The notes under the pieces are model-generated. The model ran no database searches. It saw nothing but the letters and a program-made list of their open reading frames with translations, and was not told the DNA's origin. Of a DNA stretch of 64,000 nt, positions 43,881 to 53,995 are shown one piece after another. The translations under genes were made by a program, and so were the position numbers. How positions within the stretch are numbered: the first letter of the stretch is position 1; every line of letters begins with the position of its first letter. This stretch comes from JACDAN01 sp963801855 (GTDB taxonomy: Bacteria > Actinomycetota > Thermoleophilia > Gaiellales > Gaiellaceae). The stretch covers positions 186,001 through 250,000 of the forward strand of contig CAWDGK010000001.1 in assembly GCA_963801855.1 (NCBI GenBank), read 5' to 3'.

Positions 43881-45005
43881 ATGAGGGTTCTTCACGTTGC
43901 CCAGCCGACGCACGGCGGCTTGGTCAGCTGTGTCGGCGATCCGGTCGGGGACCAGGTACGCCGCGGGTGGGAGGTCTGGGTCGCCTGCCCGCCCGAGGGC
44001 GACCTCCCCGGCGTCGCCCGCGAAGCCGGCGCGGCCCTACGGCCGTGGCCCGCCGGGAGGTCGCCGGGGCCTTCGACCGCGAGGGAGACCCTGTGGCTGC
44101 GGGACATCGTCAAGGAGGTCGGACCAGACGTCGTCCACCTCCACTCGTCCAAGGCCGGTCTCTGCGGGCGGCTCGCTCTGCGCGGAGCACGTCCGACGGT
44201 TTTCCAGCCGCAGGCATGGTCGTTCCACGCCGTCGGCGGCGCCACGCGCTGGGCCGCCGCCGCCTGGGAGCGGGTCGGCGCCCGGTGGGCTCACGCGCTC
44301 GTCTGCGCCAGCGAGACAGAGCGCGATCAGGGCGAGGAGGCGGGGATCCGCGCCCGCTGGCGCGTGATCTACAACGGCGTCGACATCGAGCGGCTCGGCG
44401 AGGTGGGGGAGGAGGAGCACCGGGCGGCTCGCGGGCGACTCGGCCTCTCGGGCGCCCCACTTGCCGTCTGCGTTGGACGTCTTTCGCGGCAGAAGGGCCA
44501 GGACGTCCTCCTCGACGCGTGGCCCGCGGTGAGGGCTCGGGTCCCGGACGCGGAGCTTCAGCTCGTCGGAAGCGGCGAGGATCGGGAGGCGCTCGAGGCG
44601 CGGGCGGTGCCCGGGGTCGCTTTCGCCGGGGAGCGCGACGACGTACCGGACTGGCTGGCCGCCGCCGATCTCGTCGTGCAAGCCTCGCGGTGGGAAGGGA
44701 TGTCCCTCGCGATCCTCGAGGCGATGGCGCGAGGCCGGAGCATCGTCACGACGGACGTGGCCGGGAATCAGGAGGCTCTGGCAGGCGGCGCCGGGGGAAT
44801 CGTTCCGCCGGAGGATCCGGACCGGCTGGCCGCCGAGATCGCGCGACGGTTCGCAGACCCCGAGCTGCGCCGAGCCGAGGGCCGTGCTGCCCGCGAGCGC
44901 GCAGTCCGCTCGCATGACGTGCGGCGTACGACCGCGCAGACGGCGGAGCTCTACGAGGAGCTGGTCGGAGAGGCGACGACGAACGCGCGCGTGCCCGGAT
45001 CGTGA
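43881..45005 (+). CDS. Glycosyltransferase family 4
   Basis: The 374-residue protein is a GT-B fold retaining glycosyltransferase. It has the N-terminal LHVAQPTHGGLVSCVGD domain opening, DVVHLHSSKAGL, the donor-domain start AVCVGRLSRQKGQDVLLDAW, and the nucleotide-sugar site ASRWEGMSLAILEAMARGRSIVTTDVAGNQEAL with the E-x7-E motif. The start at 43881 removes an unrelated leader over the divergent glycosidase. It is likely an EPS repeat-unit transferase. Its end overlaps the convergent methyltransferase by 55 bp. Confidence 0.92.
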   Translation: MRVLHVAQPTHGGLVSCVGDPVGDQVRRGWEVWVACPPEGDLPGVAREAGAALRPWPAGRSPGPSTARETLWLRDIVKEVGPDVVHLHSSKAGLCGRLALRGARPTVFQPQAWSFHAVGGATRWAAAAWERVGARWAHALVCASETERDQGEEAGIRARWRVIYNGVDIERLGEVGEEEHRAARGRLGLSGAPLAVCVGRLSRQKGQDVLLDAWPAVRARVPDAELQLVGSGEDREALEARAVPGVAFAGERDDVPDWLAAADLVVQASRWEGMSLAILEAMARGRSIVTTDVAGNQEALAGGAGGIVPPEDPDRLAAEIARRFADPELRRAEGRAARERAVRSHDVRRTTAQTAELYEELVGEATTNARVPGS

Positions 45006-45706
45006 GTCGGGTCGTCGCGCAGGTCACGGATGGTGAGGCCCGCAGCGGCGAAAACAGGTCCGAGGGTCTCCCGCTTCAGCGCCGTACCGCGGAACGACGG
45101 GTCGCTCACCAGGGGATCGCGGCCGGCCGCGCGCTTGGCCGCCTGGAGGGCCGCGTCGGGGATCAGTCCTGCGATTGCAGCCTTGAGGCGGCCGCCTTCG
45201 GGCTCAGTCTTGACGTGGAGAAGGGCGATCCCCCCGGGGCGCAGGATGCGTGCCACCTCGCGCAGGTTCGAGCGAATCACGTCCTCGGACGGCATGTGCT
45301 GGAACACCTCGTAGGAGAAGACGAAGTCGTGGGCGTCGTCGCGGGCCGGCAGCGTGATGCCGTCTCCGGGCTCGAAGAGGAGGTTCGGATAGGCGTCGGC
45401 CGGGTTCGCGTCTCGGGCCTGGCGCACCATCTCCTCCGAGACGTCGATGCCGAGCACGTCTTTGAAGCGCCCCGAGAACGCGCGGCTGAAGCGTCCGACG
45501 CCGCAGCCGAGGTCGACCGCCGACGATTCGGCGGCCGGCCGCTCGAGCTCGGAGAGGACGGGATCGACGAGCAGGCGGGCGCGCTCCTCCCCGAGGGCGA
45601 AGAATCCCTCCACGTCTCCGTCCCAGTGAGCCGTCTCGACGTAGTAGTAGGCATCCCGCTTCGCTCGGCGGTCCCAACTCTCGCGCATGCGGTCGCCGGT
45701 GCTCAT
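44951..45706 (-). CDS. SAM-dependent methyltransferase (class I)
   Basis: The 251-residue protein has the SAM motif VDLGCGVGRFSRAF (about residues 63-76), the motif II aspartate in VLGIDVSEEM and a FVFSYEVFQHMPSEDV motif IV. It fits the Methyltransf_11/25 class. An EPS sugar or lipid substrate is inferred from position. The start at 45706 overlaps the upstream phosphatase stop as ATGA. The reading frame upstream of this start is only the shadow of the neighbour. Confidence 0.88.
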   Translation of the reverse strand: MSTGDRMRESWDRRAKRDAYYYVETAHWDGDVEGFFALGEERARLLVDPVLSELERPAAESSAVDLGCGVGRFSRAFSGRFKDVLGIDVSEEMVRQARDANPADAYPNLLFEPGDGITLPARDDAHDFVFSYEVFQHMPSEDVIRSNLREVARILRPGGIALLHVKTEPEGGRLKAAIAGLIPDAALQAAKRAAGRDPLVSDPSFRGTALKRETLGPVFAAAGLTIRDLRDDPTHDPGTRAFVVASPTSSS

Positions 45707-46419
45707 GTGGACACCGCCTCGCGACCGGCGAGGAGCTCGGCGGGGCGCCGCTCGGTCAGCTCGGCGCGGGCGCCTGCCCCGAAGCGTTGCTCGATCTCCT
45801 GCGCAGCCTGTCCGAGATGGCGAGCCGGGCGCCGCCGCCCGTGTGCGTCGCTCGCGACCAGATCCACGCGGTCGGCATCGAGAAGATCCCACGCGTTCGC
45901 CGCCACCTCCGGCCCCCAGAATCCGACGATTCCCGGCGCGAGAACCTGGACGAGCGCCCCGCGGGCTCTCGCGTCGTCGAGCACCTCTGGATGCCGGTCG
46001 ACGAAGCGGGCGAGCTCCGGATGGGCGAAGACGGGTCGCAGCTCCACCTCTTCCAGCCGGTCGACGACGGTCTCCAGAAACGGCGCCGGCGTGTCGGAGA
46101 AGATCTCGACGACGACATACCGGCCGATCCGGCGCTCGACCAGCTCGTCGATCGGTGCGGTGACGGCGAACGCGGTGCCGATCTCCGCCGCGACCGTGGT
46201 CTCGAGCGCGATTCCCGCATCGTCGAGCGCCGCTCGCAGCGCGGAATGTGCTTCGAGCGCCTGAGCGTGGGTCGGAGCCCACTGCCTGGTGTAGTGCGGC
46301 GTGCAGAGCACAGACCGGACGCCGATGCTCGTGAGCTCCCGGGCGAGCTCGAGCGCGGCGGCTGTCGAACGTGGGCCGTCGTCGAGACCGGGCAGGAGGT
46401 GGCAGTGGGTGTCGACCAT
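45703..46419 (-). CDS. Tyrosine-protein phosphatase, CpsB/CapC type (PHP)
   Basis: The 238-residue protein has the PHP-domain metal motifs of Gram-positive capsule tyrosine phosphatases: MVDTHCHLLPGLDDGPR at the start (DxHxH), VLCTPHY, a metal-binding FAHPELARF and LVASDAHGR. CpsB/YwqE/Wzb-like proteins remove phosphate from the tyrosine cluster of the cognate BY-kinase. A BY-kinase with a terminal tyrosine cluster is encoded 2.6 kb upstream on the same strand. The length is typical. Confidence 0.92.
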   Translation of the reverse strand: MVDTHCHLLPGLDDGPRSTAAALELARELTSIGVRSVLCTPHYTRQWAPTHAQALEAHSALRAALDDAGIALETTVAAEIGTAFAVTAPIDELVERRIGRYVVVEIFSDTPAPFLETVVDRLEEVELRPVFAHPELARFVDRHPEVLDDARARGALVQVLAPGIVGFWGPEVAANAWDLLDADRVDLVASDAHGRRRPARHLGQAAQEIEQRFGAGARAELTERRPAELLAGREAVST

Positions 46420-46421
46420 GC

Positions 46422-47523
46422 TCAGAGGCTACTGCCGACCTGGAGAAAGAGCCTGCAGACGCCACGGGCCGTCTCGTCCCAGGAGTAGCGGGCGACCGTC
46501 GACGTTCCCCGCTGCCTCAGCTCGCTGCGAAGCGTCTCGTCGGCCGTGATCCTCTGAAGAGCATCCGCCCAGAGCTGCTCTTCGAGCGGGACGAGTAGGG
46601 CGCCGTCGCCGGAGACCTCCCGGATCGCGGGGATGTCGCTCGCCACGACCGGGCAGCCGCGGCTCATCGCCTCGAGCGGCGTGAAGCCGAAGCCTTCGTA
46701 CGTGGAGGGAAGGACGAGCGCCGCCGCGGATCTGTACAGCCCTTCGATCTCTGCGTCCGTGGCCTGCGTGCGCAGCTCGACATCGGCCCTGCGCGGGCTC
46801 GCCGCGAGCTCCGCCTCCAGCTCGTCGTACCCCTCGCCCGGCCGCCCGGCGAGGATCAACCGAGCCGCCGTCCCGGAGGCGGCGTAGGCGCGGACGAGGA
46901 AGGGGAGGTTCTTGTTCGCGGCGAGGTTTCCCGACGTACAGCAGGTACGGCTCACCGGCAGGGGCGGGCGCGACCGGGCCGTCGGGCGCCGAGAGGCCCG
47001 GCCCGGAGTGGATGACGTGCGATCGTCGCCGGGTCGGCTCCGAAATGCCGGACGACCTCGTCTCGCGCGAACGCGGAGACGGCGACGACCGCCTCCGCCC
47101 GCCGGAGCGCCCACGGGTAGAGGCGCCGCTTGTACCCGCCGCGCGAAGGGTTGTAGCCGTAGGCGATCGTGGCGTCGTGCGCGGTCGTGACGAACGGTCT
47201 GCGCGGTGCGAGCACCGGGCCGGTCGTGTCGAAGAAGTGCAGGAGGTCGCCGCGAGCGCGCCGGGCCAGCACCTGCTCGATCGCGAGCCGCAGCGGGCCC
47301 ATCGTCGCCCTGGGGCCTCCGAAGCGCGACCACCTCGGTCTCGCATGCTCGCGAGCGGGGTCGTCTCGGCGCCTGCAGGGTTGGTCAGGAACGTCAGCCG
47401 CAGCTCGGGGAACTCGTGCTGCACACGGTCGAGCCCGCGCGAGAGCGCGCTCGCGTAGCGCGGGACTCCCGACGACCCTCCGGCGATGAGTCCGACGAGG
47501 CAGACCGAGAGCGTCCCGGTCAA
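46422..47523 (-). CDS. Glycosyltransferase family 1/4 (three frame changes)
   Basis: Restored, the protein has about 367 residues: the N-terminal VCLVGLIAGGSSGVPRYASALSRGL, then HFFDTTGPVLAPRRPFVTTAHD, a YLLYVGNLAANKNLPFLVRAYA donor-domain start and LVLPSTYEGFGFTPLEAMSRGCPVVASDIPAIREVSGDGALL, the E-x7-E region. It is a GT4-type transferase. Breaks lie near 47315, 47020 and 46930, the last in an AAA run. The start is TTG at 47523, overlapping the ligase-like gene as TTGA; the next gene (phosphatase) starts 2 bp after its stop. Confidence 0.82.
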
Positions 47524-48977
47524 GCGGCTGCTGGAGCGCCTTCGCGTCCGTTCCAGCTCTGCGCGCTCGGTCGCCCCAGCGGCGAGGGCGACGCCGATCA
47601 GCAAGAGCCCGACGAACGCGGTGGGAAAGCCCTGGAACGACGAGCGCGTGATCGCGTCGAGGATGAGCACGGCGAGTATCCCCATCGCCACTCGGCCCGT
47701 GACGAGGTTCAGCTGGACAAGTCCCTTCGAGCCGCCAGGAGCAGTCGCGCCAGAGCAGGACCAGGAGGAGCGCAGGCCCGACGAAGCCAACGTCGGCGAC
47801 CGTCGCGAAGTAGCCGGAGTCGACCGACTCGGACGCTCGACTTCCTCGCCTCCTCGGCCGTTCTGCTGACGTCGAACGTCGCTCGCTCGGCGGCGGTTCC
47901 GACCTCGCCGACCCCGAGGCCGAACGGCCAGTCGATCGGGCCGCCGAGCGCGACCCGCCAGGCATCCGTTCGCCCGTTCAGCGTCAGGTACATGTTCTCC
48001 GACTGCACGGTGCGGGACTCGGTCGCGGACGACGACGAGAAGAACACCGCCGCCGGAGGCGACGATCGCCGCGCCGAGGACGAATGCGCGGGCACGGGCC
48101 GGCGCTGAGCGGCCAGCCAGATCCCGATCAGCGCGACGAGGATGACCGCCGAGGTGCGGACGAAGCCGGCGGCGATCCCGACCGATGATCGACAGTCCCG
48201 ACGAAGAGGGCGAGCGGCCCTCGACGCATCCAGAAGATCACGGCCGTCAGGCCGAAGAGGAGGAAGGCTGCATAGAGGAATGGGTCGTCGAGCGTGCCGA
48301 AGCTCCGCAGCTGGTTCCCGACGACCTGGATCTGGACGTCCCACGTGTACCCGAGCGAGACCAGGCCGGACGGGCCGATGATCTGCTGGGCGATGCCGTA
48401 CAGGGCGACGACGAACGAGGTCGCGACGAGGGAGCCCATCGCCCAGTGGAACACTTTTCGCGGACGCTCCACGCTGAGTCCGACGAGCAGGAGCAGGAGC
48501 AGCGGCTCCGACGTCAGGCGCACGCCGTGGAACCACGCGATCCCGTAGGACTCGCCCTTGAAGCCGCCGCCGATGTTGAGGATGTAGAGCACCAGGAGGC
48601 CGACGATGCAGGCGGCGACGATCGATGTCGATCGGCGCTCTCGTGCGTAGGCGGTGCCGCTCGATGGTCAGCAGAGCCACCGCTCCGAAGGCTCCGACCG
48701 CGGCGATCTCCTTGATCGGGCCGGCGGTCGGAAGCCAGAGCGTCTTCACCATCGGAAGGACTGCGAAGAGCGGAATGATCGCGGCCACCGCGACATGGGG
48801 AATCGCGACGAACGAGATCACGAGCGCGGCGAAGGCGAAGAGGGCCAGGAGGCCGCCGATCGGAAGCGCGGGGCCCATGGTGACCGTCGCGCGGACGAAG
48901 AGCAGCGTGAGGAGCGCGCCGCCGAGGAGTAGGAGCGCGTCGGCGGCGAAGGGGAGTCTCGCGAGCCGCTCGGTCAT
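47520..48977 (-). CDS. O-antigen ligase/polymerase-like membrane protein (Wzy_C; several frame changes)
   Basis: The restored protein of about 485 residues is polytopic, with hydrophobic segments such as ALLLLGGALLTLLFV, VAAIIPLFAVLPMV, SEPLLLLLLVGL and GILAVLILDAIT. Typical Wzy/WaaL-family elements are the long periplasmic loop with YTWDVQIQVVGNQLRSFGTLDDPFLYAAF and a GVGEVGT segment followed by SVDSGYFATVADVGFVGPALLL. It likely polymerises EPS repeat units or ligates them. At least five frame changes occur between about 47530 and 48650; it is the most damaged gene in the window. The overall frame is kept, ending with a stop overlapping the next gene. Confidence 0.75.
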
Positions 48978-49002
48978 GGCTGCGCCCTCACGAGGCGCAA
49001 GG

Positions 49003-50517
49003 CTAGCTCGCTCGGTAGTAGTACGAGTGGCGCTCTTCCGTCGGTGCGTCCGTCAGCACGGCACCCGCGATCTTCGCTCTCCAGGACTGCGTCTGGCGCG
49101 CGAGAGCGCGGAGGCTACGACGCGATACACGTCCCTGGCGAACGACGATCAGCACCTGGTCGACGTTGCGGGAGAGCTCGGCCATCTCCACGGTCACGAG
49201 CGCCGGCGGCGTGTCGATCATGAGCACGTCGGCGCCTGACTTCTCGGCGAGGTCTTCCAGCATCGCGGTGACACGGGGAGACTGCGCGATCGAGCCCGAG
49301 CGGATGAGCGCACCGGCCGGGACGATTCTCAGGGAGCCGACCATCGGATCGGCCACTGCACCGTTCCTGCTGCGCGTGGCGGCCTCCGGGTTTCTGCCGG
49401 TGAGCGAGACGTTCCACAGGACGTCGGCCACCTCGGCCCTGCCTGAAACGAGCTGGATCACGCCCGGCGCGCTCGTCGGGATCCGGAACACCTCGGCGAC
49501 CGACGGCTTGCGAACGTCGAAGTCGGCCAGGACGACGTTCGCGCCTCGGCGGGCGATTGCGACCGCGAGGTTCGCGACGGTTGTCGTCTTGCCCTCGTTC
49601 GCGATCGCGCTCGTGATCGCGATCCGGCGCGCACGGCCGGGGCTCTCGCCGGAGAGGATGTTCGCCGCCAGCAGCCCGTAGGCGTCGCCGTACAGCTCCT
49701 CGTTGCGCCCGAACATGACGAGGCGGGATCGGCGCGGCAGGCTCTGAACCGTTGCGAGGACGGGAGTCTCGAGCAGCTCCTCGATGTCCTCCTCCGAACG
49801 GATCTTCGTGTCGAGCGCCTCGCGGATCCCGACGAGGAGCAGCGAGAGCATCAGGCCGATCATCGCCCCGAGCAGCGTGTCCCGCACGGGCGCAGGACTC
49901 GTCTTGCCGGCCCCGGTGGAGCGTTCGACGATCACGGCGTTCGGGCTGGGGACGCTCTCGACGATCTCGAGCTCGCTCAGGCGCTGCTGGAGCTCCTGGC
50001 GCCGCTGCGAGCCGGCGGGCTCGCGGGAGACGCGCTCCCGCAAGGCGGCGACGGCGCGGGTGACCTGGTCGCCCGCGATCTCGGAGCGCCAGCGAAGGTA
50101 CTCCGTCGCAACCGCGTTGACGGTGCGCTGCGAGCGGTCCGGCTCGGACGTCGACGTGGCAAATCCGATGACGTTGTCCTCTTCGTCGCTCACGGAGGTG
50201 GCGGCCTGGATCTCGCCACCGGTGCCGAGCGCTCCCCGAGTACGTCGCGCGACCCGCTCGTAGAGCTCTGGCGACTTGGCGAGGGCGATTGCCGTGTCGC
50301 GAATCTCCTCCGGATCGACGAACGCCGGCTGCGTCCCCGTCAGGAGCGCCGTCGCCTCGCTATTCGTCAGGAGAACACGCGAGGTCGCCTCGTACTGGGG
50401 GCCGCGCAGCTGCGTGAAGACGTTCATCGCGATCGCGCCCAGGAGGACGAGACCGATGATGAGCGGGAGGGAGCGCCGGAGGGCCGCCCTGATTGCTTCG
50501 GCGCTTCCGCGCGTCAC
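49003..50517 (-). CDS. Chain-length determinant and BY-kinase (Wzz-CpsD fusion)
   Basis: The 504-residue protein combines a Wzz domain (transmembrane helix at about 18-36, extracytoplasmic part with coiled coil to about 185, second helix at 212-232) with a cytosolic bacterial tyrosine kinase. Kinase motifs are Walker A SAIANEGKTT at 303-312, A' VLADFDVRKP at 329-338 and Walker B VLMIDTPP at 431-438. A terminal cluster HSYYYRAS offers three tyrosines for autophosphorylation. The single-chain layout is like E. coli Wzc; Firmicutes often split the two parts. It regulates EPS chain length and is the presumed substrate of the PHP phosphatase gene downstream. Confidence 0.92.
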   Translation of the reverse strand: MTRGSAEAIRAALRRSLPLIIGLVLLGAIAMNVFTQLRGPQYEATSRVLLTNSEATALLTGTQPAFVDPEEIRDTAIALAKSPELYERVARRTRGALGTGGEIQAATSVSDEEDNVIGFATSTSEPDRSQRTVNAVATEYLRWRSEIAGDQVTRAVAALRERVSREPAGSQRRQELQQRLSELEIVESVPSPNAVIVERSTGAGKTSPAPVRDTLLGAMIGLMLSLLLVGIREALDTKIRSEEDIEELLETPVLATVQSLPRRSRLVMFGRNEELYGDAYGLLAANILSGESPGRARRIAITSAIANEGKTTTVANLAVAIARRGANVVLADFDVRKPSVAEVFRIPTSAPGVIQLVSGRAEVADVLWNVSLTGRNPEAATRSRNGAVADPMVGSLRIVPAGALIRSGSIAQSPRVTAMLEDLAEKSGADVLMIDTPPALVTVEMAELSRNVDQVLIVVRQGRVSRRSLRALARQTQSWRAKIAGAVLTDAPTEERHSYYYRAS

Positions 50518-50645
50518 CCGCGCTCACCCGATCTGGAGCGATGCCTGGCACGGGCTGGCCGAAGCGAAACATTCACCGCGTAGATGTTCAACACCTTAGC
50601 GACGGCGCCTTCCGATCCTCGCCAAAGATCGCGAAAGGATTAGCC

Positions 50646-50671
50646 CGAACGAGGGACACTCAATCGAGGGG
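50646..50671. promoter_or_regulatory. GAGGG repeats in the second divergent EPS promoter region
   Basis: CGAACGAGGGA at 50646-50656 is identical in 11 bases to the right half of the palindrome at 58214-58231, and CGAGGGG recurs at 50665-50671. Both are in the 190-bp gap between the BY-kinase gene and the divergent secreted glycosidase gene. The left half-site is degenerate here. Confidence 0.3.
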
Positions 50672-50709
50672 ATTGTTGGTCGAGAGCCGTTCCGATGCAA
50701 GGCGGGACG

Positions 50710-52028
50710 ATGGTTTCCCGTCCCTTCATCCGCCGGCTCTCAGGCTCCCTTCTCGTTGCGGGCCTACTCGCGACCTCCGCTTCCGCCGTGCCCGCAGAGG
50801 CGGCGAAGTCTCCCTCTGCGGAGCGCTCACAGGGCCGGATCTCCCTTGCAGCGGCGACGACGTCGCTCCGCACGTACTCGAAACGGCGCCTGCTGCAGAG
50901 CCGCCGCCGGGTCGAGCCCAAGCCTCCCAGGCCGCAGCCTCAGCCTGCACCACAGCCCCCGCCTGCGCCGCAGCCCCCGCCTGCCGCAGCCCCCGCGCAC
51001 CGCAGCCTCCGCCCGCGCCGCAGCCTCCCCCGCTGCCGTCCGCCCCCGGTCGGTGTCTCGGGCGGCTTCGGCGTCTCGTTCGACAACGCCGAGTACATCG
51101 AGGCCTCCGTCCGGAACCGCGAGCTCGACTGCGATGGCCGCGATGGGCTCGCGCTGGGTCCGCTTCGACATCAAGTGGAGCGACGTCCAGTGGGACGGCC
51201 CCGCTTCCTTCAACTGGAGCAAGTACGACCCTCTGATCGACGCGGCCCGGGCGCGCGGCTTCACCGTCCTCGGGAACCTCGCCTACTCGCCGACGTGGGC
51301 CAGGCCTGCCGGCACCTCGGACAAGTTCGGTCCGGACACCGATGACCGCCGGCGCGCCTACGCGACCTTCGTCGAAGCAGCTGCCCGGCACTTCGCGGGC
51401 CGCGTGTCCCACTGGGAGCTCTGGAACGAGCCGAACATCCCGATGTTCTGGATGCCGCGCCCGAACGCCTCACTTACACACTCCTGATTCGCGAGGCCTA
51501 TCCGCGGGTGAAGGCTGCAAGCGCCGGCGCGTACGTGCTCGCCGGGTCGACCTCGCCCGCCTCGACGAACGGCGTCTCGATCGACGAGGTCGCCTTCCTG
51601 CAGTCGGTCTACGCGAACGGCGGCGGCCGGTCGCTTCGACGGCTGGAGCCACCATCCCTACACGGTCGACCCCTCCTTCGCCCACGTCGACAATGCCTGG
51701 TGGCAGGTCGCGCACACCTCGCCGAGCATTCGCAGCGTCATGACCGCGAACGGCGACAGCCTCCAAGCAGGTCTGGGGGACCGAGTTCGGGCCAGCCGAG
51801 CGCCGGATCGCCGAACGCGATGTCCGAGGCGGCACAGGCGGCTCAGATCACCGAGGGATACACGGAGTGGAGCAGGAACTCGTGGGCCGGCCCGCTCTTC
51901 CTCTATGGCCAGCGGGACAAGCGGGCCGACTGGAGCGTCGACCGATTCGTTCAACTACTACGGCCCGCTCAGGTACGACTTCTCGCTCGAAGCCGGCGTG
52001 GAACGCCTACCGGGCGCTCGCGACCTGA
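50710..52028 (+). CDS. Secreted cellulase-family glycosyl hydrolase (several frame changes)
   Basis: The restored protein of about 440 residues has a signal peptide (FIRRLSGSLLVAGLLATSASA), a Pro/Gln-rich linker, then a TIM-barrel glycosidase related to GH5/GH39: MGSRWVRFDIKWSDVQWDGP, ARGFTVLGNLAYSPTWARP, and SHWELWNEPNIPMFW with the acid/base Glu in WNEP. Later segments are DGWSHHPYTVDPSFAHVD, VWGTEFGPA (likely nucleophile), AYTEW and a final YGPLRYDFSLKPAWNAYRALAT. At least five frame changes lie between 51115 and 51995. It is divergent from the BY-kinase gene, so it may cut or remodel the EPS. Confidence 0.78.
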
Positions 52029-53163
52029 GCCAGCGACTCGCTCGATCCGGGCGACGTGCGTCTCCCAGAGGAACGCCTCTTTGCCGGAGAGAAGCCGCGC
52101 GCTCCGCTCGGCCAGTAGCCCCGGAGTCCCTAGCACCTGCTGAATCGCCTCGAGCAATGCTGCGGCGTCCCCGGCCTGAAACACCTCCGCCTCGGCGGTC
52201 TCCGGGAGCCCTCCCCGGTCGCTGACGACAGTTGCCAGCCCGCGGACAGCGGCCTCCACGGCGACGAGCGGAGCATTCTCCTCCCACTCGCTCGGGATCA
52301 CGAGGAGATCGAGCGAGCCGAAGAAGTCCTCCTTCGCGCTGCCGTCGAGCCGGCCGAGGAACGTGATCCGCTCGTCGGCGGCAGCGCGCTCGCGCACCAG
52401 GCTCTCGAGCTCGCCGCTGCCCGCGATCGAGAGGCGCCACTCTTTCGGCGCGGCGGCGAAGGCGTCGAGCAGCGTCGCAACGCCCTTGATCCGCGAGAGC
52501 GTGCCGATGTACCCCAGGCGGGGTCGACCCAGGTCGAAGTCCCGCCGCGTGAACGGCTCGGCTGGTGGGACGGCGCCCTGCCGGATCGTCATTGCGCGTC
52601 CTCCGCCACGACGCCGGCCTCGACGTGCCTTCGCCGAACATGGTCCGACGGAGCGACGAGGAGATCGAGTCGGGAGGCCGCCGCTCGCCCGCGGATCGTT
52701 CGCTGCACACGGCAGCTCAGGCAGCGCCCACCGCAGAACTCGCCGCCTCGAGTCATCGTCACACGGACGCAGAGAAGGCCCAAGGTCGTGGGCGGTGTGG
52801 ACGTGCTTTGCCCGTAGGCTGCGAATAGCGGTGAAGACGGCGGCCGAGAGCCGCTGCTCGGCATGGGTGTGCACGACGTCGGGCCCGAACTCGGCAAGTG
52901 CTGCCCGTGTCGCGCGGTGCACCGCCGGGAGCCACTGGTCTCGCGCGTGCCAGAGCGCCTTGTAGGCCGGGTGAGCCGAATGGTCGAGCTCCGGCAAGCC
53001 GGGGAGGTGAACGGTCGGAATGCCCTCGAGGCGGGACTTCCCTCCGGTCAGGACTACGAGGTCGTGTCGCTCCGAGAGCTGTCGCCGCCAGTTGGGCGAC
53101 ATAGGCCTCGGCCCCACCACGCCCCTCCGGCGGCAGCGTGCTCGTGATGAGGGCGAGGCGCAC
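52007..53163 (-). CDS. Glycosyltransferase family 4 (several frame changes)
   Basis: The restored protein of about 385 residues begins MRLALITSTLPPEGRGGAEAYVAQLA (GTG at 53163), continues RHDLVVLTGGKSRLEGIPTVHLPG, DVVHTHAEQRLSAAVFTAIR and TAHDLG, and has a donor domain starting LGYIGTLSRIKGVATLLDAFA, with VIPSEWEENAPLVAVEAAVRGLATVVSDRGGLPE as the E-x7-E region. Breaks lie near 53080, 52760 and 52590; a further shift near 52030 gives the ending AQVASAR and a TAG at 52007. Without that last shift the frame runs to 51969 over the end of the glycosidase gene. Confidence 0.8.
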
Positions 53164-53166
53164 GGT

Positions 53167-53995
53167 CTAGGACGCGGGAGCGGCCGAAGCCCTTGACGAA
53201 GTCCCGGAGCTTCGAGCCGAACGTCTTGAACTGGCCGGACGCGACCATCCGGCCGGCCCGCGTGACTTTCCCTTGCCAGTAGCTCCGGAAGAGCGGCGAG
53301 AAGAATCTGGCTCCGTGCGACCGCGTCATCCGGCGGCCCTGGCTCCAGAAGGCGTACTTGTGCACGTCCGAGCGCTGACCCCGGCTGACGCGGAACGCCG
53401 CCCACCAGTCGTCGACCCAGAGGATCGGGAACTCGCGGCTGATCCGGATCCAGAGGTCCCAGTCCTGAACCAGCGGGTAACGCGTGTCGAGCTCGCCGAT
53501 CCGCTCCAGCGCCTCACGCCGCATGAAAGCCGTCTGGTGCGGCACGTAGTTGCGCTCGTCGATCAGCTCGCGGAACCCGGCCTGCTTGCTCCGCTCCCGG
53601 TCGATCTCGACACTGTGCTCATCCACATGCATGTAGTTGGCGTACACGAGCGCGGCGTCCGGGTGCTGCTGGAGCGCCGCCACCGCCCTGGAGATCGCGC
53701 CGGGGAGGTAGACATCGTCTGCGTTGATCCAGGCGAGGATCTCGCCTTCGGCGATGGAGAAACCGTGGTTGACCTTTTCCGTAAGCCCCCCAGGAGCAGG
53801 CGCTATCAGGCGTATCGACGGGAAGCGGGCGAGGATGCCCGGAGTCTCGTCCGTGGAGCCCGAGTCGAGGACGATGTGCTCCACCCGCGGGTAGTCCTGA
53901 TCCTGGACGCTACGGAGCGTCTCCTCGATGAAGCGCCCTGTGTTGAACGACGGAGTCACGACGGAGACGAGCGGTGTCGGCGGTAACGGCTTCAT
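53167..53995 (-). CDS. Glycosyltransferase family 2
   Basis: The protein of about 275 residues is a GT-A fold transferase. It has the N-terminal VSVVTPSFNTGRFIEETLRSV, EHIVLDSGSTDETPGIL, the metal-binding WINADDVYLPGA (DxD-like) and HQTAFMRREALERIGELDTRYPLVQDWDLWIRI acceptor region. The open frame continues to 53054, but the residues after FVKGFGRSR are translated from the beginning of the next gene; a one-base change near 53185 would end it at TAG 53167. The start overlaps the divergent deacetylase gene by 22 bp. Confidence 0.85.
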
